From assembly GCA_019915135.1 (NCBI GenBank), contig JAHLMK010000001.1, forward strand, positions 5,766,001 through 5,830,000: a stretch of 64,000 bases of DNA, in the 5' to 3' direction. The DNA comes from Strobilurus pachycystidiatus (lineage: Eukaryota > Basidiomycota > Agaricomycetes > Agaricales > Physalacriaceae). Of this stretch, positions 10,457 to 21,611 are shown piece after piece. How positions within the stretch are numbered: position 1 is the first letter of the stretch; each line of letters opens with the position of its first letter. The notes beneath the pieces were generated by a model. The model was not told the DNA's origin and did no database searches. It saw only the letters and a program-made list of their open reading frames with translations. A program made the translations under genes and the position numbers.

Positions 10457-12183
10457 CTACTCGTCATATTCCGAGGCCGGAATATAGTGTGCATGGAGTC
10501 TCCACTGCAAAGCATTCAGCTTCGTGAGTTCGCGCATGACGAAGGTGAGACGTACGTGCATGCCCCTCGAGGGCTCCGTCTTGACATCGATCTTGGCCTG
10601 TTTCTGTCCAAGGGAAAAGTGATTGCCAATGCCGAACCAGCCATTCGTGCCGTCCGTCCAGCAGCTCTCGATGGTCAGCCCCACGACATATCCGTTGATA
10701 CCCGTGTTGCCGGGAAACTCGAGTGCGCCATGCTGTTGCTCAAACAGCTTCCATGTGGGGTGCGACTCTGCGACTTCGCGCCTCTCCTTTACCCCAAACT
10801 TCTTGATCTCGGCGTCGCTGAAGGCCGTGCGCCCGAGGACGAAGGTCTCGATGTTTTCTGACGCCTGGATCCAGGTACTCCAGTCGTTTTCGTGCTCGAT
10901 GTTGAACTTGCTGCGTGGGCCAAAATGTTAGTGGTTGAACAGACAGCTATGCCACAAATCAATTCAAGCCGCACCTCCTCATATCGTTGTATGTGATGGA
11001 ACGCATCTCAAGGATGAGATCCTGTCGCTGCAGGCGGAGCCACAGCAAGTCGAACAGAGCGTTCAGCTTGTCGAGGGACGACTTTAGGGCGTTATGGTCC
11101 CGCTCGTACGCGTGGCGCTTGGTAACAATATCCGAGAAGATCTCTGCAATCCTCTCGCGACGGTCGATGCGGACGGCTAGGGTGCCAGGGACGATACCGA
11201 TGAGGAAGAGCACGAAGCGCGCAAACTTGAAGACCTTGCAGACGCGGTCGTAGACGTCTGCGTCCATGTCGATGGTTGTCGGGACCTCAGTGTCGATGGT
11301 GGCGTAGTGTCGTAGGAGCGCTTGGTACGGCACGGACTTGACGGCGCCGCGAAAGCTGTTGAAAGTCTGAACAATGTCGCCTTTGTCGTACTGAGTGTTT
11401 CCAGCGTTACCAACGACCTGATCTGTGGATAAGGGTTAAAGGTTAGGATGTCAACGTGCCACTCGCGAATTCATGGGCAGTGGGGGACGTACATTGGACT
11501 TCGACGGAGACTTTGTGTTTGGTGGCAGCGGAGGTGAGCTTGGTGGTGAATCTTCCCTCGCCAGAGACCTCGCCTACTGAGAGAGATGCAGAAATCTCTT
11601 GCTCAAAGGACTTGATGTTCGAGGTACTCTCAGCGGTACATTTCCTGAGATATGGCCATTGAGTAAGGAGCGCCGACGAGGTAAGGAGTTTTACATACCA
11701 CACGGCCGTGAACTTGGACATGTACAGGAGCTGGTACACATAGAAGTCGCCGTACTTGTTACGAAACTTCGTTTTGTCATCGGAGAGAGCAGCCTTCGCA
11801 TTGGCGCTGAGCTTGACGTTAGCGCCGACACGCTTGGCACTGCCGCAGCGCTCCCAGTCGAGAACGATGAGCAACACCGAAGTGGAGGACTTGTCGGAGT
11901 TGCTAAAGTCCATCGTCCTCTTCGCGCCGACCTTGACTCCATCGACGGGGAAGGTGACCGAGCCTGAAAAGCCGAGCGCTTGGGAGCTCTGAAGTTCGGT
12001 CATGTTCGCCATACTACGGAAGGAGAACGTGTCTGCGGACTGGCCGTCTTCGACGTCTTCCTTGATGAAGGACGCCTCGAGCCCGCTATGGGTGACCTCG
12101 CCGGTGATGGCATCGATACCATTTCCGAGGTCCATGCCATCGAGGTAGTAACTAGGCGGGGGGCTGCGAGGGAGAGTGACCAT
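10457..12183 (-). CDS. MACPF-like protein (fungal membrane-attack/perforin-like family), putative
   Basis: Complement of join(10457..10910, 10975..11422, 11493..11644, 11699..12183), 512 aa; introns are 64, 70 and 54 nt and all phases agree. There is no signal peptide. Residues about 15-35 carry GNGIDAITGEV. A Ser/Thr-rich region is followed by FRNKYGDFYVYQ and SKFTAVWKCTAEST across the second exon joint, a pattern I associate with fungal MACPF/stonustoxin-like proteins. The middle third (exon 3) is an amphipathic helical region; the C-terminal 150 residues are Trp/Gly-rich beta-type sequence. A TATA box lies 68 bp upstream. A degenerate copy of exons 3-4 sits at 13368-13835. The family call rests on motif resemblance; pore formation is not shown. 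Confidence 0.6.
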
Positions 12184-12250
12184 CGTTGGTGAGAGTTGTG
12201 TGTGAGGTAGTGGTCTGGAGAAATGCTCCTCGCACTTTTGCCTTGGGCCT

Positions 12251-12256
12251 TTTATA
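12251..12256 (-). promoter_or_regulatory. TATA box of the MACPF-like gene
   Basis: The minus strand reads GTATAAAAGG, with TATAAA at the complement of 12251-12256, about 68 bp upstream of the ATG at 12183. This is a typical distance for a fungal TATA element. Confidence 0.65.
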
Positions 12257-12259
12257 CAT

Positions 12260-13367
12260 TGCCCAGCACCTCTGGCGTGCCTGCATTGATATTCACTATA
12301 TGGGCTGGCCGCCAGGCAGCGTCCTGTCACACAGGTCCAGAACAGAGGTGACTGCTCTTGGACACGCGAAATACCAGCCTAATCTGATGTCACATCGTAA
12401 CGGTTTGAAGATCCCTATACGCAGTTTCACGGACATCAAAGAACAATTCACAACCGCCCTCCAACTCGAGCGAACAACCACTTCAAGTGCGAGCCGCCTA
12501 TCCATCTGTAGTCAGCTGAACTCTGGACAAGCTTCAATCTCAGCCATCATCAAATCCGCACTTCCGCCGAACCACTGGCAATATTCCGTAGAGGGCAAAA
12601 CCCACCTGCGCCTGTCGATTTGAAGTTAGTTGTGACACTTGCTCCATTCATCTCTCTTCCTTCATTAGTCCGTGCTCATTGACAGCCAGCATTAGCGATT
12701 TGCAGAAAGTTAGTACCATTGATTTAGGGTACCTACATCTCTCTTCGACTGCATGGTGGCTTTCTTCGCCCGGAGCTTCTTTCGCACAGTCATCTGAGGT
12801 AGGTAAATAGGTAGATCGTACTGCCACTGGCAAACGGTCCCAAGTCGGAACTGCAAGAGGTTTTTGACGCACCAGTTGCCAAAGCCGCCATTTCACTTTC
12901 ACGGCAGATGAACAGGGCGACTACGTATACTACTCTGACACTGGCTGTGCTGATCCTCTGTAGATTAGCTCTCCGTCAGCTGTTCAAGTATGTTTGATAC
13001 TAGAAGAGTATGTTCCTTGCCCCCCCACCGTACTAATACATGCTTCTCTGTGAATGTTCCGAAATTCCCCCCAATCAATCAATCAATAAATACACGGCAC
13101 GGACCCTCCAGGATCGCCGGACGCAGCGTAGAGTACAGATATCCCCCCCCCACCGTACTAATACATGCTTCTCTGTGAATGTTCCGAAGTTCCCGCAATT
13201 GTCCGCATAAACCTCTCCCGACCGGTGGTCAAGTTTGGAAAGAACTTCTGCAGCACACAACGGTAGTAAAGCTAGTACGCAACGTTGTCAATGGACCAGC
13301 TTACATTGTCCTGATACTGTAGAGTTATTAATATTCCCTGTAACAAAGTTGATGTCTCTAAGATCCA
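12260..13367. other. Intergenic region with a direct repeat
   Basis: Apart from the direct repeat at 13021-13194 I see nothing coding here. Confidence 0.5.
13021..13194. repeat. Direct repeat, two copies of about 45-49 bp, 125 bp apart
   Basis: The segments at about 13021-13069 and 13146-13194 share CACCGTACTAATACATGC and continue identically through TTCTCTGTGAATGTTCCGAA with a single A/G change soon after. Both start in a C-run. The copies flank an AT-rich CAATCAATCAATAAATA stretch, and a related AATCAA(T/C)AAATAC(A/G)CGGCACGGAC word recurs at about 24478-24505. Confidence 0.85.
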
Positions 13368-13835
13368 GGTGTTTTGAGACGCCTGGATCCAGGCACCGTG
13401 CTCGCTCTCATGGTCGACGTTAGACTACGTGGGTCAAAGTGCAAGTGATTAGCAAGCTATGCTACAGATCATTGCGAGGCGCACCTCTTCATAAGTATTA
13501 TCGTCCGTGATCGCATGCATTTTGATGGGCAGATCCTATCGCTGCAAGTGGAGCCACGGGTTCAACGTTCAGCAAGTTGTTGAGACTTCAGGCCTTGTGA
13601 TTGCGCTCATATACTTATACGCCTGGCGCTTAGCCACTATATGCAGGAAGATTTCCGCAATCTTATTGCGACGGATGATGCGGACGCTGCGGGTGTCCGG
13701 AACGACATCACTGAGGAAGAGCAGGGAGCGCAGTCTTGAAAACCTTGCAGGCGCGCGCTCGTAGACGTCTGTGTCCATGTCGATGGCTGCTGGACCTTGC
13801 TGTCAATGATGACGTAGGGCTGTATGAAGTCCACG
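13368..13835 (-). pseudogene. Degenerate partial copy of the MACPF-like gene
   Basis: Aligns by eye with 10853-11320 of the intact gene: shared blocks include ACGCCTGGATCCAGG, AGATCCT(A/G)TCGCTGCA, GGAGCCAC and GTAGACGTCTG(T/C)GTCCATG. A surviving frame on the minus strand (13569-13778) reads MDTDVYERA...RIIRRNKIAEIFLHIVAKRQAY, matching the parent MDADVYDRV...RIDRRERIAEIFSDIVTKRHAY. Frameshifts and stops break it elsewhere, and nothing matching the parent's first two exons is present. It retains the position of parental intron 3, so it arose by DNA duplication rather than retroposition. Confidence 0.85.
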
Positions 13836-13954
13836 ATAGTGACACACTCAACAAAAACCTGCTATTCTAGCAGTGAAGTCAGACAGTCTCAACGTGGCGT
13901 AACAACTTTTTCATTCGCAGCGAATATCAGTAAACATTATTTACAGTCAGACAT

Positions 13955-14025
13955 ACACCGATGGTGAAGCGGTTATCATGCTTGCCTTCCAAGCAAGCGG
14001 CAGGGGTTCGACTCCCCTTCGGTGT
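13955..14025 (+). tRNA. tRNA-Gly(TCC), copy 2
   Basis: All 71 nt are identical to the gene at 1569-1639, including anticodon TCC in CTTCCAA. The flanking sequences differ. A T4 run at about 14032 could terminate transcription. It lies about 120 bp downstream of the MACPF pseudogene and just upstream of the palindrome cluster. Confidence 0.95.
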
Positions 14026-14143
14026 ACAGACACTTTTGCCAATCTATCGTCTCAGTTGCGAATTTTAATTTTTGACTAATTTTAGAAATTAGAATCCAGA
14101 TTCCAGATTCCAAGCTAGGGCCGTGGGGTAAACCTCCAGAGGC

Positions 14144-14570
14144 GGTACCAAACCGGTTTGGTACCGACCCCGCGGCCCCGCCAGGTTTGATACCGGTTTG
14201 GAACCGGTTCCAAACTCTCACGTGCTTTTTTCACGTGATCCCGCCGCGCGCCTCCCGCCCCAGTCCCGCCTCAATCTGGCAGCCACAAACAGCTCTCAAA
14301 TTTTTTGTCTTTGGGCTCTCTAGGCCCAAAGCATTCATTGATAGCTGCCACAGAGACCTGCATGTCTCTTTGGTCAGTCTTCAGGTGTCTTCTCCGACGT
14401 CCGTATTTTACGCCACATATGCTTTGGCAGTCTCCTGCCCGCAGATCACATGATTTTATCATGTGACAGGTTCCAAACCTACCCCCCCAACCCTCCGAGG
14501 TTTGGAACCGGTTCCAAACCGGTAAGTTACCGAGTCAAACCATTTTTGGGGGGAAACATAGGTTTCCCCC
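14144..14570. repeat. Cluster of perfect palindromes (MITE-like or repeat remnant)
   Basis: Three perfect palindromes built on an AACCGGTT core: 14144-14165 (half-site GGTACCAAACC, 22 bp), 14196-14215 (half-site GTTTGGAACC, 20 bp) and 14499-14520 (half-site GGTTTGGAACC, 22 bp). Between them are TCACGTG...TTCACGTGA near 14219-14238 and GATCACATGA...TCATGTGAC near 14445-14466. At about 14548-14570 GGGGGAAAC pairs with GTTTCCCCC around an ATAG loop. The two outer palindromes are about 330 bp apart and enclose non-coding sequence, as expected for a non-autonomous inverted-repeat element, though no target duplication was found. Confidence 0.75.
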
Positions 14571-15681
14571 ACTACCCTATTCCAAGCCATGAGGTCACAG
14601 GTGCAGTCACAGTATTTATGTCCCGGACTTTGGAAAGTAGACTTTAGAGGCAGGTCCCGGTTTGTAACAGTTGGAACGATCGTCTTCCTACTACAAAGTC
14701 GGTTTACGAGACTAAGGTCCCGGCAGGTTTGAATGATATTGCGCCACAGCTTACGATCAAAAGCTCCCAGGGTGCTGATTATACGTGTAGGTCAAGATAT
14801 ACTATAACCAGCCATATACTGAGTAGTCATAGACGAGAAGGCGTCGGCGAAGCTCTGAAGTCATACTACCGCCTGCTCCGGATCGAGCTGAAGTCGCGAG
14901 GTCAGTTCAACGCCACGGCCGCCGATGCTCTCCATCATCCACTCATCACTCCCTTGTCATTGACAAAAAGGAAAATGACGCGTATTGGGTGGTCGCCTTG
15001 CAACTTACTTCGAGTGTACGATCCTTGAACAGATATGAGATCCGGAGATGGCTGGAAAGCGATCGCTAACACTTCACGAGTGGAAATCTGCAAGCTGACA
15101 AATTACGACTGGCAGCGACGTTTCTGTAACAGCGGGCGCTGCGTATCGGAGCTTAAGAGAAATTTGGAAGCTTGTGATGCTCCCCAGCACCCACTGGCAG
15201 CCACCCACTCGCCGCAGTTCCCTCGATCGCGTCCACTCCATCTCCCAGCTATCCGCCTATTTAACGTCGGTGCATTGCCTTCTCTCCTTTCGGCACCCAA
15301 CCCAAATTTTACCAACACCGACACTCATTATCCATCATCGCCCGCCTCATTTCCTCCACCCTTCCTTCTTCGAAGTTCGTCGAGTCGGACTCGAGGTCGT
15401 AAACAACGTCGACTTTCCCGTTGTGGCACGATCTCCCTGTTCGGCATCACCCGCCATATATAATCAAGCAACACGGCAAGACTGACCCTGCGGCCGCGTC
15501 TCTCTCTCGACCACCATCTTGATTCTCCTCTTTCTTCCACCTTTGATCGCTAGTCGATCATTTCTCTTCCTCGGGAGCTAGCTTCCCTTGTTTCTCTTTT
15601 CAACCCGGCTAGGCAACGGATCAGCTGTGTAAATCGTCCATCCTCGCACATTAGCCCACATCACCCATCCGACCCAACACA
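14571..15681. other. Intergenic/promoter region upstream of the small secreted protein
   Basis: No protein is recognised. From about 15320 to 15680 the plus strand is pyrimidine-rich with repeated TTCCTC/CTCTTTC, typical of a fungal promoter and 5' UTR. A TATA-like element is listed separately. Confidence 0.5.
15457..15463 (+). promoter_or_regulatory. TATA-like element upstream of the small secreted protein
   Basis: CCATATATAATC lies about 220 bp before the ATG at 15682 and is followed by a pyrimidine-rich leader. The assignment is positional inference. Confidence 0.35.
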
Positions 15682-16074
15682 ATGCTCGCCAGGTTCACCC
15701 TCTTGTTTACGCTCTTCACCTTCTTCATGAGCACCCTCGCTGCGCCTGTCAGCCTAATGGGCCGTGCTGTCATCTACCATACATCTCGCCCTGGCGCGGA
15801 GAACATCGACATCGCGCGCCGCTCCCCCGCTCTGAACGACCTCCCACTACCCCACCTTCCCTTCGTACATATCGATACGGAACGTGAAAAATCAGATCTT
15901 GGCGAGCGAGCGAGCGCCCTGACCACCTACGCTCCAGCGTACCTTGACAAAAAAACCGAGGTAGAAAGGGAGATGCAGGAGCGCGCGGAGCAGCCCTCAA
16001 CGCGTGCGACACGGTTTTCAAAACGCGTGGAGGCCATGAAGAATCGTGTGGTGGTTGAGGAGGAGTTGGATTGA
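15682..16074 (+). CDS. Small putative secreted protein, 130 aa
   Basis: Single-exon ORF from ATG 15682 to TGA 16072-16074. The N-terminus is a clear signal peptide: MLARFTLLFTLFTFFMSTLAAP, with cleavage likely after the alanines near residue 20. The mature part is highly charged, has no cysteine, and contains dibasic sites (ARR, KK, SKR) that Kex2-type processing could use. The C-terminal 40 residues are Glu/Arg-rich and probably helical. It is not a hydrophobin or a cysteine-rich effector. No family is recognised. The ATG context (CACAATGC) and the long pyrimidine-rich leader support this start. Confidence 0.7.
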   Translation: MLARFTLLFTLFTFFMSTLAAPVSLMGRAVIYHTSRPGAENIDIARRSPALNDLPLPHLPFVHIDTEREKSDLGERASALTTYAPAYLDKKTEVEREMQERAEQPSTRATRFSKRVEAMKNRVVVEEELD

Positions 16075-16511
16075 TCCTTGGCGGAGATTATGATAGGTAA
16101 GATTTTGGGTGTGTTGGTGGAATGTGTTGGTCCTGATACTGCTCCTCCAGATTGCAACGAAGAAGTGTGGCATGATGGAAGGCGGGATTGTACATACCTG
16201 GTGTATGCTTGTGTTCACGCCGAACTTGACGTTTCCTGGCCGTTTCATAGTCTGAGCAACTTGAATGAGGACCAACCTACCTTCCTACTCTTTCCGTCAG
16301 AGCGTACATCATAAGCACTAGGCCTACAGTTTCCTCAGACCAGTCAAACAAGTTGGAAAGCTACAGATTGGAGGAGTGAATGAAGGCCTCAGCAAATCCC
16401 AAGAAAAAGTAGAAGTAAAGACGTGTTCATCTCGGTACTAATGGCACATAAAGTACATAACAATATATAAGTAAAAGACTCGCGAGGCCCAGAATCGTCA
16501 GTTTCATAATT
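16075..16511. other. Convergent intergenic region
   Basis: Lies between the 3' ends of the small secreted protein and the membrane protein gene. Only short frames occur and no feature is recognised. Confidence 0.5.
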
Positions 16512-18330
16512 TCAGGCAAGCGTCGATGGATCGAAGTCCGTTTCATGATATCCTCTCGTGTGTCCAGGGCGATCCACGCCAACCGCATCCTCTTCTGCTT
16601 CATCCAATCCACCAGTTCTGCCATCATGCTCATCGCCTTCGTCCAGTCCGCCGGCTCTGTCGCCAAATTCGCTCATCGCCGGCTCAGGCGAAGTCGGATT
16701 GCGAATACTCATTTGGCGCACAGGGGCAGTAGATGCGTACGACAAGGTCGTGTCCTGGCTCTTCTCGCCCGGGCGGTGACCCATCGTTCTGGAGCCCGAC
16801 GATACAGAGTCGTCCAGCCTTTGCTGGATGGCAGGATAACCGCTGGGACTGTACGCGGGCGGGTTGATGCGTGCACGGCGGCTGGTCGATTCTCCAGCGC
16901 TGGAAGATGAGTCCTCCGTGTGGACGGGGCCAGCGTTTGGTGAGTCAAAGGTCGTGAGCGAAATGGCGTCCTTCCTGTCGCCCATGCTCAAGGACTGGTT
17001 CGGCGAGTGCGTGGCAGTGAAAGGTACAATAAAGTCCTGCGGTGCTAATGGAACGGTGTGCATAGAGATTGGCGCTGGCGACGAAGGAGGGGACATAAGT
17101 ACGGATGTGCCGTGCAGAGATCCAAAATAGGACGCGCCACTGCCATTGACACTCGGGGTTGTAAGGCCTGGGCTGGACGGCACCATCATGCTCATATTCC
17201 CGTAGGTCCCGGCAGGAGATGTGAAATCTGATATGGAGCGAGAGTGCATGCCCTTAGGGAGGTTGAGATCATAACTGCTTTCGCTTTCGGCTTGGGCGGT
17301 GAGCCGTCGATGGCGGCGTAGAAGCCACCAAGCAGCGAAGATTGAAGCCCCAATAACAATTACTCCTCCGATAACTCCACCAACGATCGGACCAGTGGGT
17401 GTAGAGGAGCCACCAGTATCATGCTTCGAGTCTGAGCCCGAGTTTGTCGTTGCGGTTCCGTTCAAGTCCTTGTGTCCTTCGAGCCCGGAGAGAGTCAGGT
17501 AAAGGAACCACTACGCAAGAACTCGCTCACCATCAGTGTACAGTTCCTTAGCTGCGACCATATCAAAGCGCCCACTATTCCACGTTAGAGCTACATCGGC
17601 GTTAGACGGTCGTTTCAGGAATTGGACAGCGTCCTAGACATACGATTTTGGCCGGCCCAGTATGGTATGGTCGTACCGATCGTAAAGTCTTTGTCGAGAG
17701 GGAAATATCTGGAAGGGAATGAGCCTGAGAGAGAGGCGTCCATGAGAGAATGCAGACGGACGATGTGTTTGAGAGATCACTATCAGGGCAGTTCACTTTC
17801 CAAGGAGCCCAACTTGACAACATTTAACATATATCTGCAAGGTGGAGGATAAGACAACGAACCCGTAGATTGACTGTTGGCCCTGGCATGCTGTACAGGC
17901 GGCCAGCAAATTATAGCCAGCCCACGAGCTATCGGCCATAGATCGTCAGCACAATGAAGACATCTACCATTGACGCGCTAAGAGACTCACCACGAACAGG
18001 CATCCAACACCTCACCTCCTGTACCTGGCGGGTTGTAGTGTGTGTTATTGGGCAGTTCCCAGACTCCATAATCTGGAAATAGTATTCAATGATCAGCGTT
18101 CCCCTCAAAAATGAGGTAGACCACGCACTTCCGGTTCCACAAGCAGCAACGACATATGCTGCCACCAGACACGGACTCAGCCCCGCCTCATTGTCCATCC
18201 AACTGTATGCCGTTCCGCAGGTCGCATTCGTTTGTGGACCCCGCGGGAGAATTGTCGAGGCGTGAGTACCCCACGCTGATAGCAGCCCAAACACAGCGCA
18301 AATCACCGTCTTTCTGGAGTGCAGAGCCAT
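16512..18330 (-). CDS. Single-pass membrane protein with Cys-rich ectodomain (receptor-like, paralogue 1)
   Basis: Complement of join(16512..17476, 17531..17590, 17644..17724, 17781..17812, 17863..17928, 17991..18072, 18129..18330), 495 aa; introns are 50-62 nt with consistent phases. A signal peptide occupies residues 1-25. The ectodomain (26-200) carries TCGTAYSWMDNEAGLSPCLV, CSCSWAGYNLLAACTACQGQ, WKVNCPD and IPYWAGQNP, and ends TNSGS just before the membrane. The TM segment is residues 205-227, followed by RRHRR. The 265-residue cytoplasmic tail is Ser/Pro/Thr-rich and contains SYFGSLHGTSVLM (290-302). The paralogue at 53098-54718 has the same seven-exon plan. I know this ectodomain only as a recurrent basidiomycete hypothetical family; the ligand is unknown. 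A TATA-like TTTAAATA lies about 80 bp upstream. Confidence 0.85.
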
Positions 18331-21300
18331 GCCCTAGCGGCCAATGTTGAAATGTCGTGGAAAGTGGAAGGAAGAAGCGTCTATCCCGGTTGACACACCC
18401 CCGAATTGTATTTAAACGCCCATGGTGGCCGGAGGGTTCAAACTGTGACACGGATAGTGACATGTGTAATTTCGTCAAGACATGTGCATGAGGACATGTG
18501 GCCATCAGATTAATCAATGAGACTCGGAATGGACCCCAAGACCTCCCGAGACGCGTCCGTTCCTATCTTTTGTTCTCGTGGCTTGGACAGGTGCCGAAGA
18601 CGTGCTTTGGGCACGAAGGATAGTATGACCGGCATGTGGCGGCCCAGGAGTGAGGGATGAGCGCTGAGCGCTGAGCACAGCGCTCAAGCTCAGGTCCCGC
18701 AACTGACCAGGGCTAGACTGATCTGCAGGTTCGATACTGTAAAGCAGTGCTCAAGAACCGGCTTTCACGATCGTGACAGAAGCATTCAATTTCAACTCGG
18801 AGCCAACACTGACAGTGCCGTTTACAAGGAATGGAGGTTTGATCTCATCGCGGAAGTGCGCTCGACCGTACAGACGCAGCTCTCCGAGCCGTATGCTGAT
18901 TGAAGACTTCGGACAGACGGTGAGAATTCGAAGGATGACCTCGAGACCCATCAGACCAACTATCGCGGGCAAGCTGAAAGAGCTGTCCGGAACATCGTGA
19001 AGCCCGAGACGAAGTATTTAGATCGCGAGTAGCTCGCAGTGGGGCCATTCAACATCAAGAGGTATCTCCACTACTTTTCGTGGCTTCTCAAATACTGTGA
19101 GGTACAAGTCCATAGATACCTTGTGCGCCGACTAACCATTGGGGCCCTTATGCCATCGTGAACCGGAAGAGGCTCTCTCCTTCTGCCAGGAAGTAATCGA
19201 TATTTTCCAACAACCCTCGGAAGGTCCCGTACGCGTGGGCCATTGTCGTGTAGTAATAACAACCTGAGAGAGCTAGTCTTTCAGCGCTGTACGTATCATA
19301 ATCAGTAAGCCTTCTCTAGGGGCGTAAAGACTGACTGTTGATGATGAGACCGAGAACAAAGAGAAGATATGCACAACGCGAGCCTTCTCTTTACGGAAGT
19401 CAAAACAGCTCAAGACGACGTGGGTTCCAGAAGCCGAATGCATTGACTGGGCATCCACACGTTTGTCGCGCCATCTCGATAACAGCAGACTATGTAGATG
19501 GATCTGCATTTCTACCACCTGTCACTTGTGAGAATGACTTGTCTTGTCGAAGACGATGGTGATGGTGCATGCGCCAGACATGCTGCCGACTCGGATGATA
19601 AGTGTCTGGTAGGGTGATAAGCTTGCTGTGATATATACTTAGACAGAGCAGTTGACCAAACAGCGCAGACAACTGCAACATCGCCCAGGGTCGGCGTTCA
19701 AAAAGCGAATGAGATGTAGTCACCATATAAATCCCAGGCCATACTGTACACCGTCCCATCACCCCGGCCAAGGACGTTGGGGATGGAAGGTCTGTATCCC
19801 AATGAGGGTGTGCCAAAGATTTAGACCGTCGATGGGCTAGAGTGACCGGAAGATACCAGTTTAGGTATGTGGAAAATGATGAGGTGCAGAGAGCTTACCT
19901 TGATTCATAAACAGCGCATACGGACCCAGAATCCAACGGCCGTAGCGCCTTGCATCTCCAGCGCGCGCAAACATGATTAGAGCGCAGATTCTACGTAGGC
20001 TCCCGATGTCCTGCCCACAACGCCACCATCGACGAAAGGTGGTGGAGCTTCATCATCTCCGTCTCGCACCATCGAATTGACGCTCGGGCTCCATGGGTCT
20101 TTCTTTCAGCTCCGCGTTCTTCAGATCCCTCTTCCTCTCCATTTCCCTGCGCGCCGGTTCAAACTCCTCCCCCATCCACTTAACAGCGCCACAGCACTCC
20201 TCTACCGCTCCACGTCCTCCTCAAGCCACATGGGGCGATACAGCGGGAGGGCAGCACGTCGTCAAGCCTCCTCCACTGAGTCACCCCTCCTGCTGCTCAT
20301 TGGGGGGCTTGACATGCAAAGTCAGCCCCTCAATCAACTCGTTCGTTGCCAGCCAGGCGCGCGAAGGTTATCAGATCGAGCTTGGGCTTCCATTGCACGT
20401 TTACGGTGGTCTGATTTAGCGTATGCACAACCACCGTCCACCCATGCCGCCCCAGGATCGTCTTCGACCTTCGTCCGACTTTGGATAAGTCGAGTTTAGA
20501 GCCCCGCGCAGAATGGTCAGTGAGCAATGTGGACGAGTCTAGAATGCGGCGACCCAGGGGCGAGGTTGGGATGAGACACCGGAGGAGCAATGTCCCCAAT
20601 CAACGCCTAGGGATACCTGCGGGGTCGGGTGCGTAAGTGAGCAGGCGAATCAAGTGGAGGAAAAGGGATGCTCGCACCCAGGCCAATAGCAAAGGCCCAG
20701 GAAGACAGAAACGCAGGGACAAAAGCAAAGATACGTACCTGCTTCTCCAAAGCCTAATTCCTTCCCAGTCAAGCAGCGTGTTTTTGGAACTTTCCGCCGT
20801 TGTTGGGTGTAGTATACGTCGCATTCGGCACGCGCAGCGCGATGGTGGTGGTCGGTGGGTTCGCCTAGGGTACGCTTGTATTCGGAAGTTCGTCAAAGCG
20901 TCGGGGGGTAAGGCGCTGGGAGAGAATGTGCACTTGTAGACGCAACATGAGCCTGATGGCCCAGCTAAATCGTCAGCCTCTGCGAAAACCAATCATGACC
21001 GACATTCACTTTTCCTCCTGGGCCCAGGCTGTGTCCAGAGGCGCGTTCATCATAGGTCGGCGGTTGCGCGTCGTGTCCGAGTCGTGTCGTGCTGTGGCGA
21101 GAGGGAAGAGCCGTCCGACAGTTCAATCAGACCCGACGCCTGGCGGCATGGGGCGCCGTCCTTCGCGGAGGGTGTGTATAGAGTCGGGCATAAGTAATTA
21201 AGTTTGAGGGAAATGGGCATTGGCAAAGGAGAAGTCTGAATTGATGATGTAATCACAGGCACATCGCTTCGTGACTGCCCTTTCGGCAACCTCCACGAGC

Positions 21301-21611
21301 TCGAGTTCTTCTACTGTATGAGCATCCCTTGCCATCCTTGCCTCAGCCTAGTCTAGAAACCAAACTCAACGTGGATATACAGCTACTGGGTTCTCCATCG
21401 TACTCATTCGAGAAATGAACCAAAGATGACTCGTGAACTTCACCGACATGCTGTGCCCACGTAGCCTGATTCTGGACGACAGGTAGTATGTTTGCTGACC
21501 ATCTACGTAACGGTTAGCTGAAGAATTCACTTGAACGTGGTGGGGTACCGTATGGCACGGCCATGCCATCATACAGCTCTACACCTCCCGTCATTCGTGC
21601 CACCACTCACC
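18331..21611. other. Unresolved region, coding-like fragments but no gene I can assemble
   Basis: Minus-strand stretches look coding but do not join cleanly. A possible exon at 19895-19974 (ATG near 19974) ends in a good GTAAGC donor. A frame at about 19160-19262 contains AYGTFRGLLENIDYFLAEGESLF. A frame ending at 18749-18751 reads LGELRLYGRAHFRDEI near its C-terminus, and another ends WPHCELLAI at about 19018. Splice phases conflict between them, so this may be one decayed gene or two small ones. At 20040-21290 open frames on both strands are Arg/Pro/Ser-rich and I recognise nothing. Confidence 0.35.

Noticed and set aside
20093..20419. Open frame starting MGLSFSSAFFRSLF, reminiscent of the start of an ARF GTPase
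   Set aside because: No P-loop (GxxxxGK) or other G-box follows in any frame; the resemblance ends after a dozen residues.
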